Shown here in pieces: positions 51,961 through 61,189 of a DNA stretch of 64,000 nt (position 1 is its first letter; every line of letters begins with the position of its first letter). Location: assembly GCF_000192475.1 (NCBI RefSeq), contig NZ_AEYW01000018.1, positions 62,001 to 126,000 of the forward strand, given 5' to 3'. This stretch comes from Ruegeria conchae. Its GTDB lineage: Bacteria > Pseudomonadota > Alphaproteobacteria > Rhodobacterales > Rhodobacteraceae. Under the pieces are notes generated by a model that had not been told where the DNA came from, searched no databases, and saw only the letters and a program-made list of their open reading frames with translations. The position numbers and the translations under genes are program-made.

Positions 51961-53037
51961 ATGACCCAGAAGAAAGTCGTGATAGTCGGCGGTGGATATG
52001 TTGGCTTTGAGGTCGCCAAAGCACTGGACGGATACGCTGATGTTACGCTGATCGAGCAGCGCGAAGCCTTTGTGCAGGCACCAGCGACCATTCGTGCACT
52101 TTTGCAGCCCGAATTGTTGGATCAGATCATACTGCCCTATGATCGTTTGCTGATGCGCGGACGCGTCATTCGCGGTCGGGCCTCAAGGGTTACACAATCC
52201 GAAATTACGTTAGAAGACGGAACCATCTATCCTGCCGATTACATCGTCCTGGCGACAGGTTCGTCCTAAGCCGCGCCTTTCAAGCCCGAAGGGAACAGCA
52301 TTAAGGATTTTCGCGAGGCGAGTGCTGAGGTTAGTTTGCAATTGTCGTCAGCAAAGTCGGTTGTCATCGTCGGAGCAGGTACGGTCGGCACCGAGTTGGC
52401 AGGGGAAATCGCCGCAGCTCAACCCGACAAAGACATCACATTGGTTTCTTCAGATAACACTTTGTTTCCAATGTACCCGGCAAAGTTGGGCGCGCAGTTG
52501 AAACGCAAGCTGGAACGCGCAGGCGTGAACATCGTTCTGGGCCAAAGAGCGGAAAACTTGCTACACTTGGACAGACCCTATGCCGGGTCGGTCAAATTGA
52601 CCGATGGCCGGGTGATTAGTGCTGATCTGGTGTTTCCTGTGATCGGATCCAGGCCAAATACGGCTTTGGCGCAAACGCTTTCCGGGGTCGCCACGGCACC
52701 TTCTGGCCGGATTCAAACCGACAAATGGTTACGTCCTTCCAAATACCCGAACGTCTTCATCGCAGGGGACATTGCCGATATCGGTGACGGTATGACCATT
52801 GTGGCAATATCCCGACAGAATCCGTGGCTAATCAAAACCTTGAAACAAGCACTGAAAGGTCAGGCGATCGAGGATCTAAAGCCATATGTGCCATGGAAAA
52901 AAGCCCCGATCTTACTGCCCCTTGGTCCCAAAATCGGGAACAGCTGGCTATTTGCGACTGTTGGCGATTGGGTCACGCGCCAGATGAAGGGAAAAGACCT
53001 TTTTATTTCGAAGTATCGCAAGGCGTTCGGGCGATAG
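51961..53037 (+). pseudogene. FAD-dependent oxidoreductase (AIF/NDH-2-like), broken by one stop
   Basis: One frame reads through from MTQKKVVIVGGGYVGFEVAK (Rossmann GxGxxG) past a single TAA at 52267-52269 to the C-terminal half with SVVIVGAGTVGTELAGEI and FIAGDIADIGDGMTI. Together ~358 residues, the full length of the family. The stop replaces the tyrosine or similar residue expected after LATGSS. So there is one nonsense mutation, with no frameshift. Unless read through, it gives only a 102-residue fragment; an internal restart at 52336 could make the second half. Followed by a globin-like gene. Confidence 0.85.
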
Positions 53038-53095
53038 GATCGGCTGAATGCCCCACAATTCACCTCCCGACAAGAGACCGCCAGGACATAAACTA

Positions 53096-53851
53096 ATGAC
53101 ACGTGTCGACCTTCCGAAATTTCCAACCAGCCACGGGTATATGAGTGAGCGCGTTCAGCAGGCATATATCACAGCTGCGATCGAAAATGGACTGCTGCCC
53201 GCTGACGCCCACCGCATGGCAGAGGTTGTTTCGCTAACTGCACCGGGCGACACCTCGAAGCCGATTCAGTTCTGGCAGCTATTCTCTGTCTTGGGACAAG
53301 ATGCAATTGTTGGCGTAGTCACCAGATTCTATGAACGCGTGTTTGCCGATGAGCCTTGGTTCACATCCGTCTTCGAAAGGGTTGGGGGATTGCACCACCA
53401 TGTTGCGACCCAGGCATCCATGTGGATCGATGTCATGGGGGGTGGCCCCTATTACCACGGCGCTGAGTTTCGGTTGAACTTTCATCACGCGCATAACGCA
53501 ATGGCTCTGATGAATGACAAGGGGGCAGAACGCTGGGCCAACCTGATGAGACAGACGTTGGATGCCTCTGCGGACCTGCTCACAGATGATCCACGCGTGC
53601 GGATTAGCCTCAACACGTTCCTGTCATACTTCATGACAAAATACGCCGAAGAATTCGCTTTCCAGGATCGGCACATTTTTGGTGAAACGAACGGACAGCT
53701 AAAGCGCCGGATAAACTTCCTGAGAATGACGACCGCAGCAATCGAAAACTTGAGCACGCAAGAGCTAAGCGACGCGCTGGCTGAGCGCGGTGTGGACGTG
53801 TCCCAATATCCGGACAAACAGGCGCTTGTTGAAAAAGCGTTGATGGTGTGA
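53096..53851 (+). CDS. Truncated-haemoglobin-like protein with SAP-like C-terminal tail
   Basis: 251 residues. The middle (~60-200) has the group-II-like globin pattern: DAIVGVVTRFYERVFADEPW, then GGLHHHVATQASMWIDVMGG and YHGAEFRLNFHHAHNAMALM, with several candidate haem histidines. The N-terminal ~55 residues are a leader region. The last ~35 residues, LSTQELSDALAERGVDVSQYPD and KQALVEKAL, look like a SAP helix-extended-helix DNA-binding motif. The ATG at 53096 has AGGA 9 nt upstream. Neighbouring genes suggest redox or NO/oxygen stress. Confidence 0.7.
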   Translation: MTRVDLPKFPTSHGYMSERVQQAYITAAIENGLLPADAHRMAEVVSLTAPGDTSKPIQFWQLFSVLGQDAIVGVVTRFYERVFADEPWFTSVFERVGGLHHHVATQASMWIDVMGGGPYYHGAEFRLNFHHAHNAMALMNDKGAERWANLMRQTLDASADLLTDDPRVRISLNTFLSYFMTKYAEEFAFQDRHIFGETNGQLKRRINFLRMTTAAIENLSTQELSDALAERGVDVSQYPDKQALVEKALMV

Positions 53852-54070
53852 CGCCTGCAATCCAAGCCAGACACCAAATCACCCCGCCGAAACAGCTGGC
53901 AGCATCACAAACACTTATGTTGAAGCTGCCAGACCGGTTCCGATATTGTCCCTTGTGCGGTGCAGAAACCGGGCCGCTTGGCAAGAGCGGCTCTGCGGCT
54001 TGGCTTGAAATTAGATCCGGAAGATTACATGCGCTCCGAACCAAACAGGCTGCAGGTCAGGTCATTTTCT

Positions 54071-55066
54071 TTAGTATCCACGCACAGGGTTCACGATATT
54101 GACCAATCTCTCGCCGCGTATCCAGCGATCCAGATTCTGAATAAACAGATCAAAAGAAGCCTGTTCCCATTCGGCATAAACCGATGAGCAATGCGGTGAG
54201 ATGACCACGTTCTCAAGAGCCCAGAGCGGGCTTGTTTCGGGAAGAGGCTCGGTTTCGAACACGTCCAATACCACCGCCGCCACATGCCCTGCACTCAGTG
54301 CTACGTGAAGGGCAGCTTGATCCACCACACCGCCGCGTGAAACATCCGCGAGGATGACGCCTTGCTTCATCGCCGCAATCTCTCGCGCACCGATCAAGCC
54401 GCGTGTCGCTGGAATTAGTGGGGTCGAGACGGCAATGAAATCCGCAAATGGCAGAAGGTCATGCAGTTCATCCGCTGCGTACACCTCATCGACATTTTTC
54501 ATCGGCCTGGGGCGCGCGCGGGTTCCCAGGACTTTCATTCCGAAGGCCTTGGCGCGCGCTGCCACCGCCTGACCGGTATGACCCAGCCCGATGATCAGGA
54601 GTGTTTTGCCCGCCAGCGGCCTGACCGTACGCGCGTTCCAGACCCGCGCTGCCTTGTCTTTCTGCAGACCAGGCACATCCAGGGTAAAATGCAAAAACCC
54701 GCCAAGGATATATTCCGCCATCATCCCAGCGGCCACACCCGCAGCATTGGTCACGATTGTCCTCTGAGGGTCCCACTTGCCGTAATGATCAGTACCCGCC
54801 CCACCATTGGCAATCCAACTTGGGCCTTGCGGGCCAAACAGCGCGTCGCGCGGATAGCCAGGCGTGCCCGCGAAACGAACCGAATAGACGACCTCGGGCT
54901 TATAGCTGTCGACCAGCGTGGGAAGGCCCTCATAGCTGTTGCATTCACGATAATCTGCCTTTGGGAATGCGGCGCACAAGCTTTCGGCAAGCGGTGCCGT
55001 GTCGCTATTGTGCAGAATGATACGCGGGGTGTCAGACAAGGTTTTCCTCCACGGAAGCACGGACAT
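54071..55066 (-). CDS. D-2-hydroxyacid dehydrogenase
   Basis: 331 residues. Catalytic-domain ends flank an NAD-binding Rossmann part with LLIIGLGHTGQAVAARAKAF. The catalytic arginine is in DVSRGGVVDQ, the glutamate in DVFETEPLPE and the histidine in SPHCSSVYAEW. It reversibly reduces a 2-oxo acid to a D-2-hydroxyacid. ATG at 55066; a GTG 15 nt upstream is also possible. Last gene of the HyuA-HyuB operon; it may act on the 2-oxo acid from the aminotransferase. Confidence 0.9.
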   Translation of the reverse strand: MSVLPWRKTLSDTPRIILHNSDTAPLAESLCAAFPKADYRECNSYEGLPTLVDSYKPEVVYSVRFAGTPGYPRDALFGPQGPSWIANGGAGTDHYGKWDPQRTIVTNAAGVAAGMMAEYILGGFLHFTLDVPGLQKDKAARVWNARTVRPLAGKTLLIIGLGHTGQAVAARAKAFGMKVLGTRARPRPMKNVDEVYAADELHDLLPFADFIAVSTPLIPATRGLIGAREIAAMKQGVILADVSRGGVVDQAALHVALSAGHVAAVVLDVFETEPLPETSPLWALENVVISPHCSSVYAEWEQASFDLFIQNLDRWIRGERLVNIVNPVRGY

Positions 55067-55092
55067 GCTGTTCCATTTCACTAAATGTGGTC

Positions 55093-55296
55093 TCAGGCCG
55101 CATCAACCGCCCTGGCATCTTTCGCGGTGCCGCGAGTGGCAAAGGCACAATCCACAGTGACTCGCCCTGCCATCACACCTGTTGCAGCGGCTACCATGCG
55201 AACCGTGTCGATCAGCAGCGCTACGCCCATGTTGAGAGCACCTCGCAGCATGTCCTGGCATGCGAGCGAGAGCTCAGCGACCCGGTCAAAACTCAT
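55093..55296 (-). CDS. 67-residue protein of unknown function
   Basis: Starts inside the last codons of the preceding Asp/Glu-racemase-family gene (ATGA, 4-nt overlap) and lies in the same operon, with 27 nt to the next gene. Mostly helical and moderately hydrophobic (DMLRGALNMGVALLIDTVRM), no export signal. I do not recognise it. The 4-nt coupling and operon position favour a real gene. Confidence 0.5.
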   Translation of the reverse strand: MSFDRVAELSLACQDMLRGALNMGVALLIDTVRMVAAATGVMAGRVTVDCAFATRGTAKDARAVDAA

Positions 55297-56036
55297 AGCC
55301 GCTCTCTTTCCAAAAGCTGACCGAACCCCGGCAAGGCTTCGCCGATTCCAGCAAGCTGCATCGCACGGAAAGCCATTGCTTGATTAGACGTGATTACTGG
55401 TTTGCCCACTGCTTGCTCTAAATGGGCGATGATCTCGACGCTGCGCATGTCAGTGCAAGACAGCACAATCGCATCGGCCTCGGGATGGTTGGCGGCAAGG
55501 CCCAAATCGAACACTGCCTGCGGGTCCAGTTCGCCCTGTCCGTAGTTGTCCAAATCACTGTCCACCTCTGCGCGGATCAAGGTTTCAACACCCATTTGTG
55601 CCAAAAATCCGACGGCCATGTCATTGATCGCAGGCACATAGGGCGAGGCAAAGCCGATACGCCCCACCCCCAGTGTGGTCAGCGCGTGTACCAAAGCGCC
55701 TGCCGCCGTCACAGTTTGGGCACCACTCGTGGCTTTGATCCGTTCAGAAAGCCCTCGGTCAAATACCGGGCCGTGCGTAAGCGTAGCCGAGGTACAGCCA
55801 TAAAGGATCACATCCGGACGTACACCCTGCAACAGATGCAGCGACTCGTCCAAATCCGCTGCGCCCAGCCCGTGCATCTGGTCTGCATCGGGGACCTTGT
55901 CCTGATCATAGCCCCCCATACGGGCGAAATGCATCGACACGCCATCGGGGCGCAACAGTGTCATGTCGGGTTCGAGATTTGTATTGGTGAAAGGCACCAG
56001 AACACCAAATCGGGCACGCCCACGAGAATTCGTCAT
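55293..56036 (-). CDS. Asp/Glu racemase-family protein (maleate isomerase/AMDase type)
   Basis: 247 residues. Two active-site cysteines in the usual places: C81 (LYGCTSATL) and C194 (VLSCTDMRS). The N-terminal FGVLVPFTNTNLEPDM and the PVITSNQAMAFRAM stretch match the maleate isomerase/arylmalonate decarboxylase clade rather than classical racemases. Candidate activities are racemisation, cis-trans isomerisation or decarboxylation. A perfect AGGAGGG is 5 nt before the ATG; it overlaps both neighbours by 4 nt. Confidence 0.87.
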   Translation of the reverse strand: MTNSRGRARFGVLVPFTNTNLEPDMTLLRPDGVSMHFARMGGYDQDKVPDADQMHGLGAADLDESLHLLQGVRPDVILYGCTSATLTHGPVFDRGLSERIKATSGAQTVTAAGALVHALTTLGVGRIGFASPYVPAINDMAVGFLAQMGVETLIRAEVDSDLDNYGQGELDPQAVFDLGLAANHPEADAIVLSCTDMRSVEIIAHLEQAVGKPVITSNQAMAFRAMQLAGIGEALPGFGQLLERERL

Positions 56037-57115
56037 GATAATCCCTCCTTTGCCAGGCGCTCCAGAAGGCTCGCTGCAATTTCGATTTGATCCGCGACAC
56101 TGATGGTTACGCGTAGGCAATCGGCAAGCCCAGCTCCGGCTTGCGGGCGCAAAAACACGCCCTCTGCGCGAAGGGCATGATCGGCGTGGTGCGCCGCTTC
56201 AGGGCTTTCCAAATGGATCAGGACGAAATTGGTAAAACTTTCAGGCACGTTTAGCCCGGCCTGAAGCAGCCGTTGGCGCAATCCGTCGCGCAATCTCGCC
56301 GTTTCCCGACAGGTTTCGCGCATGTAGCCTTGATCCAAGAGCGCAGCTTTTGCAGCCGCCTGGCCGGCTATCGTGATGTTGTTGGGGTTCATCACCTTGC
56401 GAAGCTCTCGGGCGATTTCAAGTGGAAACAAGCCCCAACCTACGCGCATCCCGGCCAGACCATACGCCTTAGAGAAGGTACGCAGAACCACCGTATCGCC
56501 GCGTTCGACCAGATCGAACACGGGCTCTCTTACATGATCTGTGAACTCGGCATATGCTTCGTCGACCACCAGTAGGGTATCGCGCGGCAAGCCTTCGCGC
56601 AGACGTACCAGTTCGGCGCGCGGGATGCGGGTGCCAGTAGGATTGCCGGGATTGGCAACGAAGACGATACGGGTGTCGTCCCGGATAGCTGCAAGCAACG
56701 CATCGACTGAAACGCGCTTGTCTTCTTCCGGGGCGTCGTCATAGCGCGCTCGTGCTATCTGCGCGGCAGTTCGGAAAAACGGGTAGGCATGCGCCGGGGC
56801 CAGCACCGAATTGTGCTCATCCGCAAACGCTTGTGTGATGCATGAGATCAGCTCCATCGAGCCACAGCCACACAGGATGCCATCGGCAGGGATACCATGG
56901 AGCCTCGACAACGCTGCGCGAAGATCCCCCCAGTCTGGGTCGGGGTAGAGATTTCCGGCTTCCAGCGCTTTTGCGGCCGCGTCAATCGCGAGGGGACTGG
57001 GAGGGCGTAGGCTTTCATTTTGAGAGAGCGAAATCAGGGGCATCCCCTTCGGTGCATCAAGCTGAGCCAGCGCATAAGGTGACATCGCGGATATATGCCC
57101 AACCGAACGGATCAT
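56033..57115 (-). CDS. HisC-like PLP aminotransferase
   Basis: 360 residues, class I/II fold. The PLP-binding lysine is in RTFSKAYGLAGMRVGW; the cofactor aspartate-tyrosine region is VVDEAYAEF, and the N-terminal LSQNESLRPPSP matches histidinol-phosphate aminotransferases. In this operon, away from the his genes, it may instead transaminate an amino acid coming from the HyuAB step. It overlaps both neighbours by 4 nt. Histidine biosynthesis is possible but unlikely to be its main job here. Confidence 0.85.
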   Translation of the reverse strand: MIRSVGHISAMSPYALAQLDAPKGMPLISLSQNESLRPPSPLAIDAAAKALEAGNLYPDPDWGDLRAALSRLHGIPADGILCGCGSMELISCITQAFADEHNSVLAPAHAYPFFRTAAQIARARYDDAPEEDKRVSVDALLAAIRDDTRIVFVANPGNPTGTRIPRAELVRLREGLPRDTLLVVDEAYAEFTDHVREPVFDLVERGDTVVLRTFSKAYGLAGMRVGWGLFPLEIARELRKVMNPNNITIAGQAAAKAALLDQGYMRETCRETARLRDGLRQRLLQAGLNVPESFTNFVLIHLESPEAAHHADHALRAEGVFLRPQAGAGLADCLRVTISVADQIEIAASLLERLAKEGLS

Positions 57116-58761
57116 GGTTTGTACCCATAGATATCGCGCGCAGCCTCTTGACTGATCAGGCCTTCGTCGAGATCGCATCGAACGTCGTTCCAACTACGCT
57201 CATGCGGATCTCCAAAACCGCCACCACCCGGTGTTTCGAAAAGCAAGGTTTCTCCTGCCTTCACCCGAACCTCTCCTTTTCCAGGCAGATCTGGTCCGTC
57301 ATGGCCGATGCGGATGCGCCCCGGTGCGCCAGGACCCCCTCCCTGACGCCCGCGCGCAGGGTTTAAGACACGCTCGACCGAAAGAAACACCATGAATTCT
57401 TCGTCCTGCGACGAGCGTACTTCAATATGTTGACCTAAGCCGCCGCGTGTTCGCCCGGGTCCGCCGCTGTCCGGAATGAGCTCGCGCCGTGTGATCAGAA
57501 CAGGGGCGACCGCTTCGGTCGTTTCCACCTGACTTCCCCAGACACCCGACGGAAAGGCGGTGGCCGAGAGCCCATCCAGATCAGGCCGCGCCCCGGTTCC
57601 ACCGCTGAATACAAGCTCCAGCGCAAACTGCTCATCCCCGCGAGACACCGCCTCGGGTGTATGGCGCAGCGGCAGGTCATACATGCATGATGCCCCCTCG
57701 GCCGGAACGGAATCCGGCAGCGCCTGCGACAGGCAGCCATAGACCAAATCGGGTGTCATCTGCCCCAGTGTATGGCGCATGGCGACCGGTGCGGGTGCTT
57801 GGGCGTTCAGAATACAGTTCTTTGGCCCCGTAACGTGGAATGGCTCAAGCGAGCCCGCATTGTTGGGAATGTCCGGCCCGATAATACAGCGAAAGGCAAA
57901 CACCGAATATGCGGTGGCGTAATTGAGCGGCACGTTGATACCCTTTTTTGACAGGCCGGAAGTGCCGCTAAAATCCAGATTAACGTAATCTTCACCGATG
58001 GTCAGGGTCGCATGCAGATCAATCTCCTGCTCATACCCGTCTACCTTCAGCACATTGCGCCACGTCCCTTCGGGAAGTTCGGCAATGGCCTCAACGGTGC
58101 CACGATATGAAGTATCAATGATGTAGTCGGCTAGTTCGTCCAGATGGTCGATACCGAACTCATCCATCATGCCGGCAAGTCGCGCGGCACCAGTCTCGCA
58201 ACACGCGATCAGCGCATAGATATCGCCTTCATTGGCGACGGGTTCGCGAGAGTTGGCTTTGACTATCTCCATCAGAAGTGTGTTTAGATTGCCCGTATCC
58301 ACTAGCTTACAAGGTGGGATGAGCAGCCCCTCGTCAAAGATGTCAGCGCCCTCTGGCCCCATGCCCAGCCCGCCCAGATCGACTAAATGCGAGGTGCAGG
58401 AGGTAAACCCGACCACCTGATCCCGAAAAAACACCGGCATCATCAAAAGGAAATCGTTCAGGTGCCCAGAGGCTATCCACGGATCATTCGTTAAGTAAAT
58501 GTCGCCGGGCCTCATATCCTGAAGCTGAAAGCGGCCGCGCAGTGTTTTGACTGCTTCAGCCATGGTGTTGATATGGCCTGGCGTGCCGGTCACGGCCTGG
58601 GCCAGCATTCGGCCCTGTAGATCGAATATGCCAGCGGAAATGTCACCGCATTCGCGCACGATGGGGCTGAAAGCTGCGCGTATCAGCGCCTGACCTTGTT
58701 CCTCTACCACGGCCAATAGCCGATTCCACATGACCTGCAGGCGAGTATTCGACGTGCTCAT
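57112..58761 (-). CDS. Hydantoinase B/oxoprolinase-family subunit
   Basis: 549 residues. Conserved HyuB/OplaH-B stretches: RAAFSPIVRECGDISAGIFD, DIYLTNDPWIASGHLNDFLL and GGGGFGDPHERSWNDV. With the HyuA subunit it carries out ATP-dependent opening of a cyclic amide (hydantoin or 5-oxoproline), or a carboxylation reaction in acetophenone-carboxylase-like members. ATG at 58761 overlaps the HyuA stop by 4 nt. Confidence 0.92.
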   Translation of the reverse strand: MSTSNTRLQVMWNRLLAVVEEQGQALIRAAFSPIVRECGDISAGIFDLQGRMLAQAVTGTPGHINTMAEAVKTLRGRFQLQDMRPGDIYLTNDPWIASGHLNDFLLMMPVFFRDQVVGFTSCTSHLVDLGGLGMGPEGADIFDEGLLIPPCKLVDTGNLNTLLMEIVKANSREPVANEGDIYALIACCETGAARLAGMMDEFGIDHLDELADYIIDTSYRGTVEAIAELPEGTWRNVLKVDGYEQEIDLHATLTIGEDYVNLDFSGTSGLSKKGINVPLNYATAYSVFAFRCIIGPDIPNNAGSLEPFHVTGPKNCILNAQAPAPVAMRHTLGQMTPDLVYGCLSQALPDSVPAEGASCMYDLPLRHTPEAVSRGDEQFALELVFSGGTGARPDLDGLSATAFPSGVWGSQVETTEAVAPVLITRRELIPDSGGPGRTRGGLGQHIEVRSSQDEEFMVFLSVERVLNPARGRQGGGPGAPGRIRIGHDGPDLPGKGEVRVKAGETLLFETPGGGGFGDPHERSWNDVRCDLDEGLISQEAARDIYGYKP

Positions 58762-60857
58762 CGGTTGCCCTCCCGTTTGCGTATGAGCCAAATGTTACTG
58801 CCGCCATCCAAATGGGCTGAGAAATCTGCGCTGACGAATGTCGTGGTCTGCGGCTCGATAATCAGGGCAGGCCCGCTCACTTGGTCGCCGGGCCTGAGCG
58901 CTGCGCGCTCGTGGATATCGGCCTCGCGCCACTCACCGGTGACATCACACAGGATGCGCCGCTGCCCATCTGGCCGCGCAGGCTTTTTCTCAAGCGTCTC
59001 GGGGTAATGCTCCAGCGCGGGTGGCTCTGACGTGACCTCCAGCGCCCAATTCAGAACCTCGATAGTCATGCCTGGCACTGCGCGGCTGAATTGGCGGCTG
59101 TATTCCTCCTCGAACGTCTTGCGAAGCGCAGGAATATCCGCCTCTTTCAAAGCCCGGTCAGGTAGCGTGATTTCAATCTCATGCCCTTGCCCATGATAGC
59201 GCATGAAAGCCTGCCTTTGCCGGGTTAGTCGCCCTTCTGGTGCGCCAGCCCTCACAACGGCCTCAGCCTCACTGATCATTGCGTCGAAGAAGGCATTAAG
59301 CCCCTCAAGGTCGAGCGCCTCAAGGGTGCTATAGCGCGAGCGGATGATTTCAAACGAGACCGGAGCAAATAGGAACCCGACCGCCGAACCTACCCCTGGA
59401 TCACGCGGGACCAGAATGCGATCGACTTGTGCACGCCGCGCCACCCTTGTGGCGTGCAGGGGGCCATTGCCACCAAAAGCGATCATCAACCGAGCGCCCA
59501 GATCCTTGCCAGATTCCACCGCATGCATCCGCCCTGCGGCAGCCATGTTCTCATCCACGATCTCGCTGACCCCATGGGCGACCTGTGCGCTGCTTAGCTC
59601 CAGCGCCTGCCCGATCCCCGACGCAAGCGCAGTTTCAGCCGCGTCCGTATCGATCCCAAGGCGTCCCTCAGCAAAACGCCCGGGTTCAATCAGCCCCTGC
59701 ACCACATCGGCATCTGTTACCGTCGGATTGGTTCCACCCTTGGCAAAGGCGGCGGGTCCGGGCTCGGATCCCGCACTTTCGGGCCCGACCTGCAAGCGGC
59801 CTAACCGATCCACATGCGCGATCGAACCGCCACCTGCTCCAATCTCGATCATTTCGATCACCGGAATACGTACAGGCATACCCGAACCCTTAATAAAACG
59901 CGCCGCACGTGCGATTTCGAATTTTCGGGCTGTCTGCGGGCGATATCGGTCGATCAGGCACAGCTTGGCAGTCGTTCCGCCCATGTCGAAACTCAACACT
60001 TCGCGCTCGCCGGTCTCGGCGGCGATGCGCGCAGCCAGAATGGCGCCCCCTGCAGGACCGGATTCTACAAGTCGGATCGGCAGGCGCGCTGCGGTTTGCA
60101 TCGTGGTCATGCCCCCACCCGCAGTCATCATCAAGATCGGGCATCGCAACCCCTCATCGCTAAACCGCGCTTGGAAATCAGCCAGGTAGCTTTCCAACTG
60201 AGGCTGGATATAAGCGTTGGCAATGGTGGTTGAGAGCCGGTCGAACTCGCGCGCCTCGGGGCTGACCTCGTGCGATAGCGAAATCGTTAGATCGGGTAGC
60301 GCCGCCAGCAGAAGTTCTCGCAGCCGCAGCTCATGTGTCGGGTTGGCATAGGCATGCATAAGGCAAATGGCCACGGCCTCAGCGCCGCAAGCAGAAAGCT
60401 CTTCAACCAGTCGGGAAACAGCCCCATCATCGAACGGCTGCAACTCCTGCCCGCGCGCGTCCATTCGGCCTTTAATCGTAAAGGCGCGCGCGCGCAGCAC
60501 GATCAGATCAGGTTTAACAAGATTGATCTCATATTGGTTGTAGCGGCGCTCATAGGCGATCTCTAGAATGTCACGAAACCCTTCGCTCGTCACAGTCGCC
60601 ACGACTGCTCCACGGCGCTCAATCAACGCATTGGTGGCCAGTGTCGTGCCATGGATAAAGCCGCTGATCTGAGGCCAGTCCGCCCCGGTTTTATCCAACA
60701 CGTACTTAGCACCCGCAAGCGCCCCAAGTGTCGGGTTTTTCGGGGTGGTCGGTGTTTTGGCAGTAGCAAGGATATGACCTTGCTCATCGACCAAAACCGT
60801 ATCGGTAAATGTACCGCCAATATCAACGGCAAGGCGCAACGCGTTCTTGTTGTGCAT
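58758..60857 (-). CDS. Hydantoinase A/oxoprolinase-family subunit
   Basis: 699 residues. ATP-binding ASKHA-like motifs at the N terminus (LAVDIGGTFTDTVLVDEQGH), HGTTLATNALIERRGA, and later LSFDMGGTTAKLCL. First gene of the six-gene operon and the ATP-using subunit of the HyuAB pair. The start MHNKNALRLAVDIGG has no obvious stronger alternative. Substrate cannot be read from sequence. Confidence 0.93.
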   Translation of the reverse strand: MHNKNALRLAVDIGGTFTDTVLVDEQGHILATAKTPTTPKNPTLGALAGAKYVLDKTGADWPQISGFIHGTTLATNALIERRGAVVATVTSEGFRDILEIAYERRYNQYEINLVKPDLIVLRARAFTIKGRMDARGQELQPFDDGAVSRLVEELSACGAEAVAICLMHAYANPTHELRLRELLLAALPDLTISLSHEVSPEAREFDRLSTTIANAYIQPQLESYLADFQARFSDEGLRCPILMMTAGGGMTTMQTAARLPIRLVESGPAGGAILAARIAAETGEREVLSFDMGGTTAKLCLIDRYRPQTARKFEIARAARFIKGSGMPVRIPVIEMIEIGAGGGSIAHVDRLGRLQVGPESAGSEPGPAAFAKGGTNPTVTDADVVQGLIEPGRFAEGRLGIDTDAAETALASGIGQALELSSAQVAHGVSEIVDENMAAAGRMHAVESGKDLGARLMIAFGGNGPLHATRVARRAQVDRILVPRDPGVGSAVGFLFAPVSFEIIRSRYSTLEALDLEGLNAFFDAMISEAEAVVRAGAPEGRLTRQRQAFMRYHGQGHEIEITLPDRALKEADIPALRKTFEEEYSRQFSRAVPGMTIEVLNWALEVTSEPPALEHYPETLEKKPARPDGQRRILCDVTGEWREADIHERAALRPGDQVSGPALIIEPQTTTFVSADFSAHLDGGSNIWLIRKREGNR

Positions 60858-61189
60858 CTAGAAAAACCAGAAAATCAGGAGAGGCAGAAGAGATGAGGAT
60901 GCCCGGTCCAGCAAAAGCCAAATCGGTTCATTACCAGTGTCAGTTTAGACGACCAGATCACAGCCGGTTTCCCGGCGTCCCAGTTTTGCAATCATGATTT
61001 GCGCCATGTTTGGCCGCTCTTGCTCTTTTCCATGCCCAAAACGCTGCCCGAGTACCGGACTGGCTGTCAACAAAAATGTGGACATGTCCCGCAAGCATGC
61101 GGGTGCGTCAGCCAGATTCGAACCGGCCTCAGCTAGACCAATAGGGCTATCCTTTAAGAAACGCGAAGATCGCGAAATCTGGATGAACG
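60858..61189. other. Intergenic stretch between HyuA gene and IS remnant
   Basis: About 330 bp with no convincing gene. It should hold the promoter of the HyuA operon. The part near 61000-61190 seems to be decayed sequence adjoining the IS6 remnant; I could not identify it. Confidence 0.4.

Noticed and set aside
53848..54102. 84-codon frame after the globin gene (GTGA overlap, contains FRYCPLCGAETG)
   Set aside because: Only one CxxC pair, no partner cysteines, and the rest looks unlike a folded protein. It may be a remnant, but I cannot support it as a gene.
59344..60189. 281-codon plus-strand frame opposite HyuA
   Set aside because: Pro/Ser/Arg-rich shadow of HyuA; no domain and no start context.
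61120..61160. tRNA-like T-arm (TTCGAA context) near the IS remnant
   Set aside because: The stem has a mismatch and there is no acceptor, D arm or anticodon arm around it.
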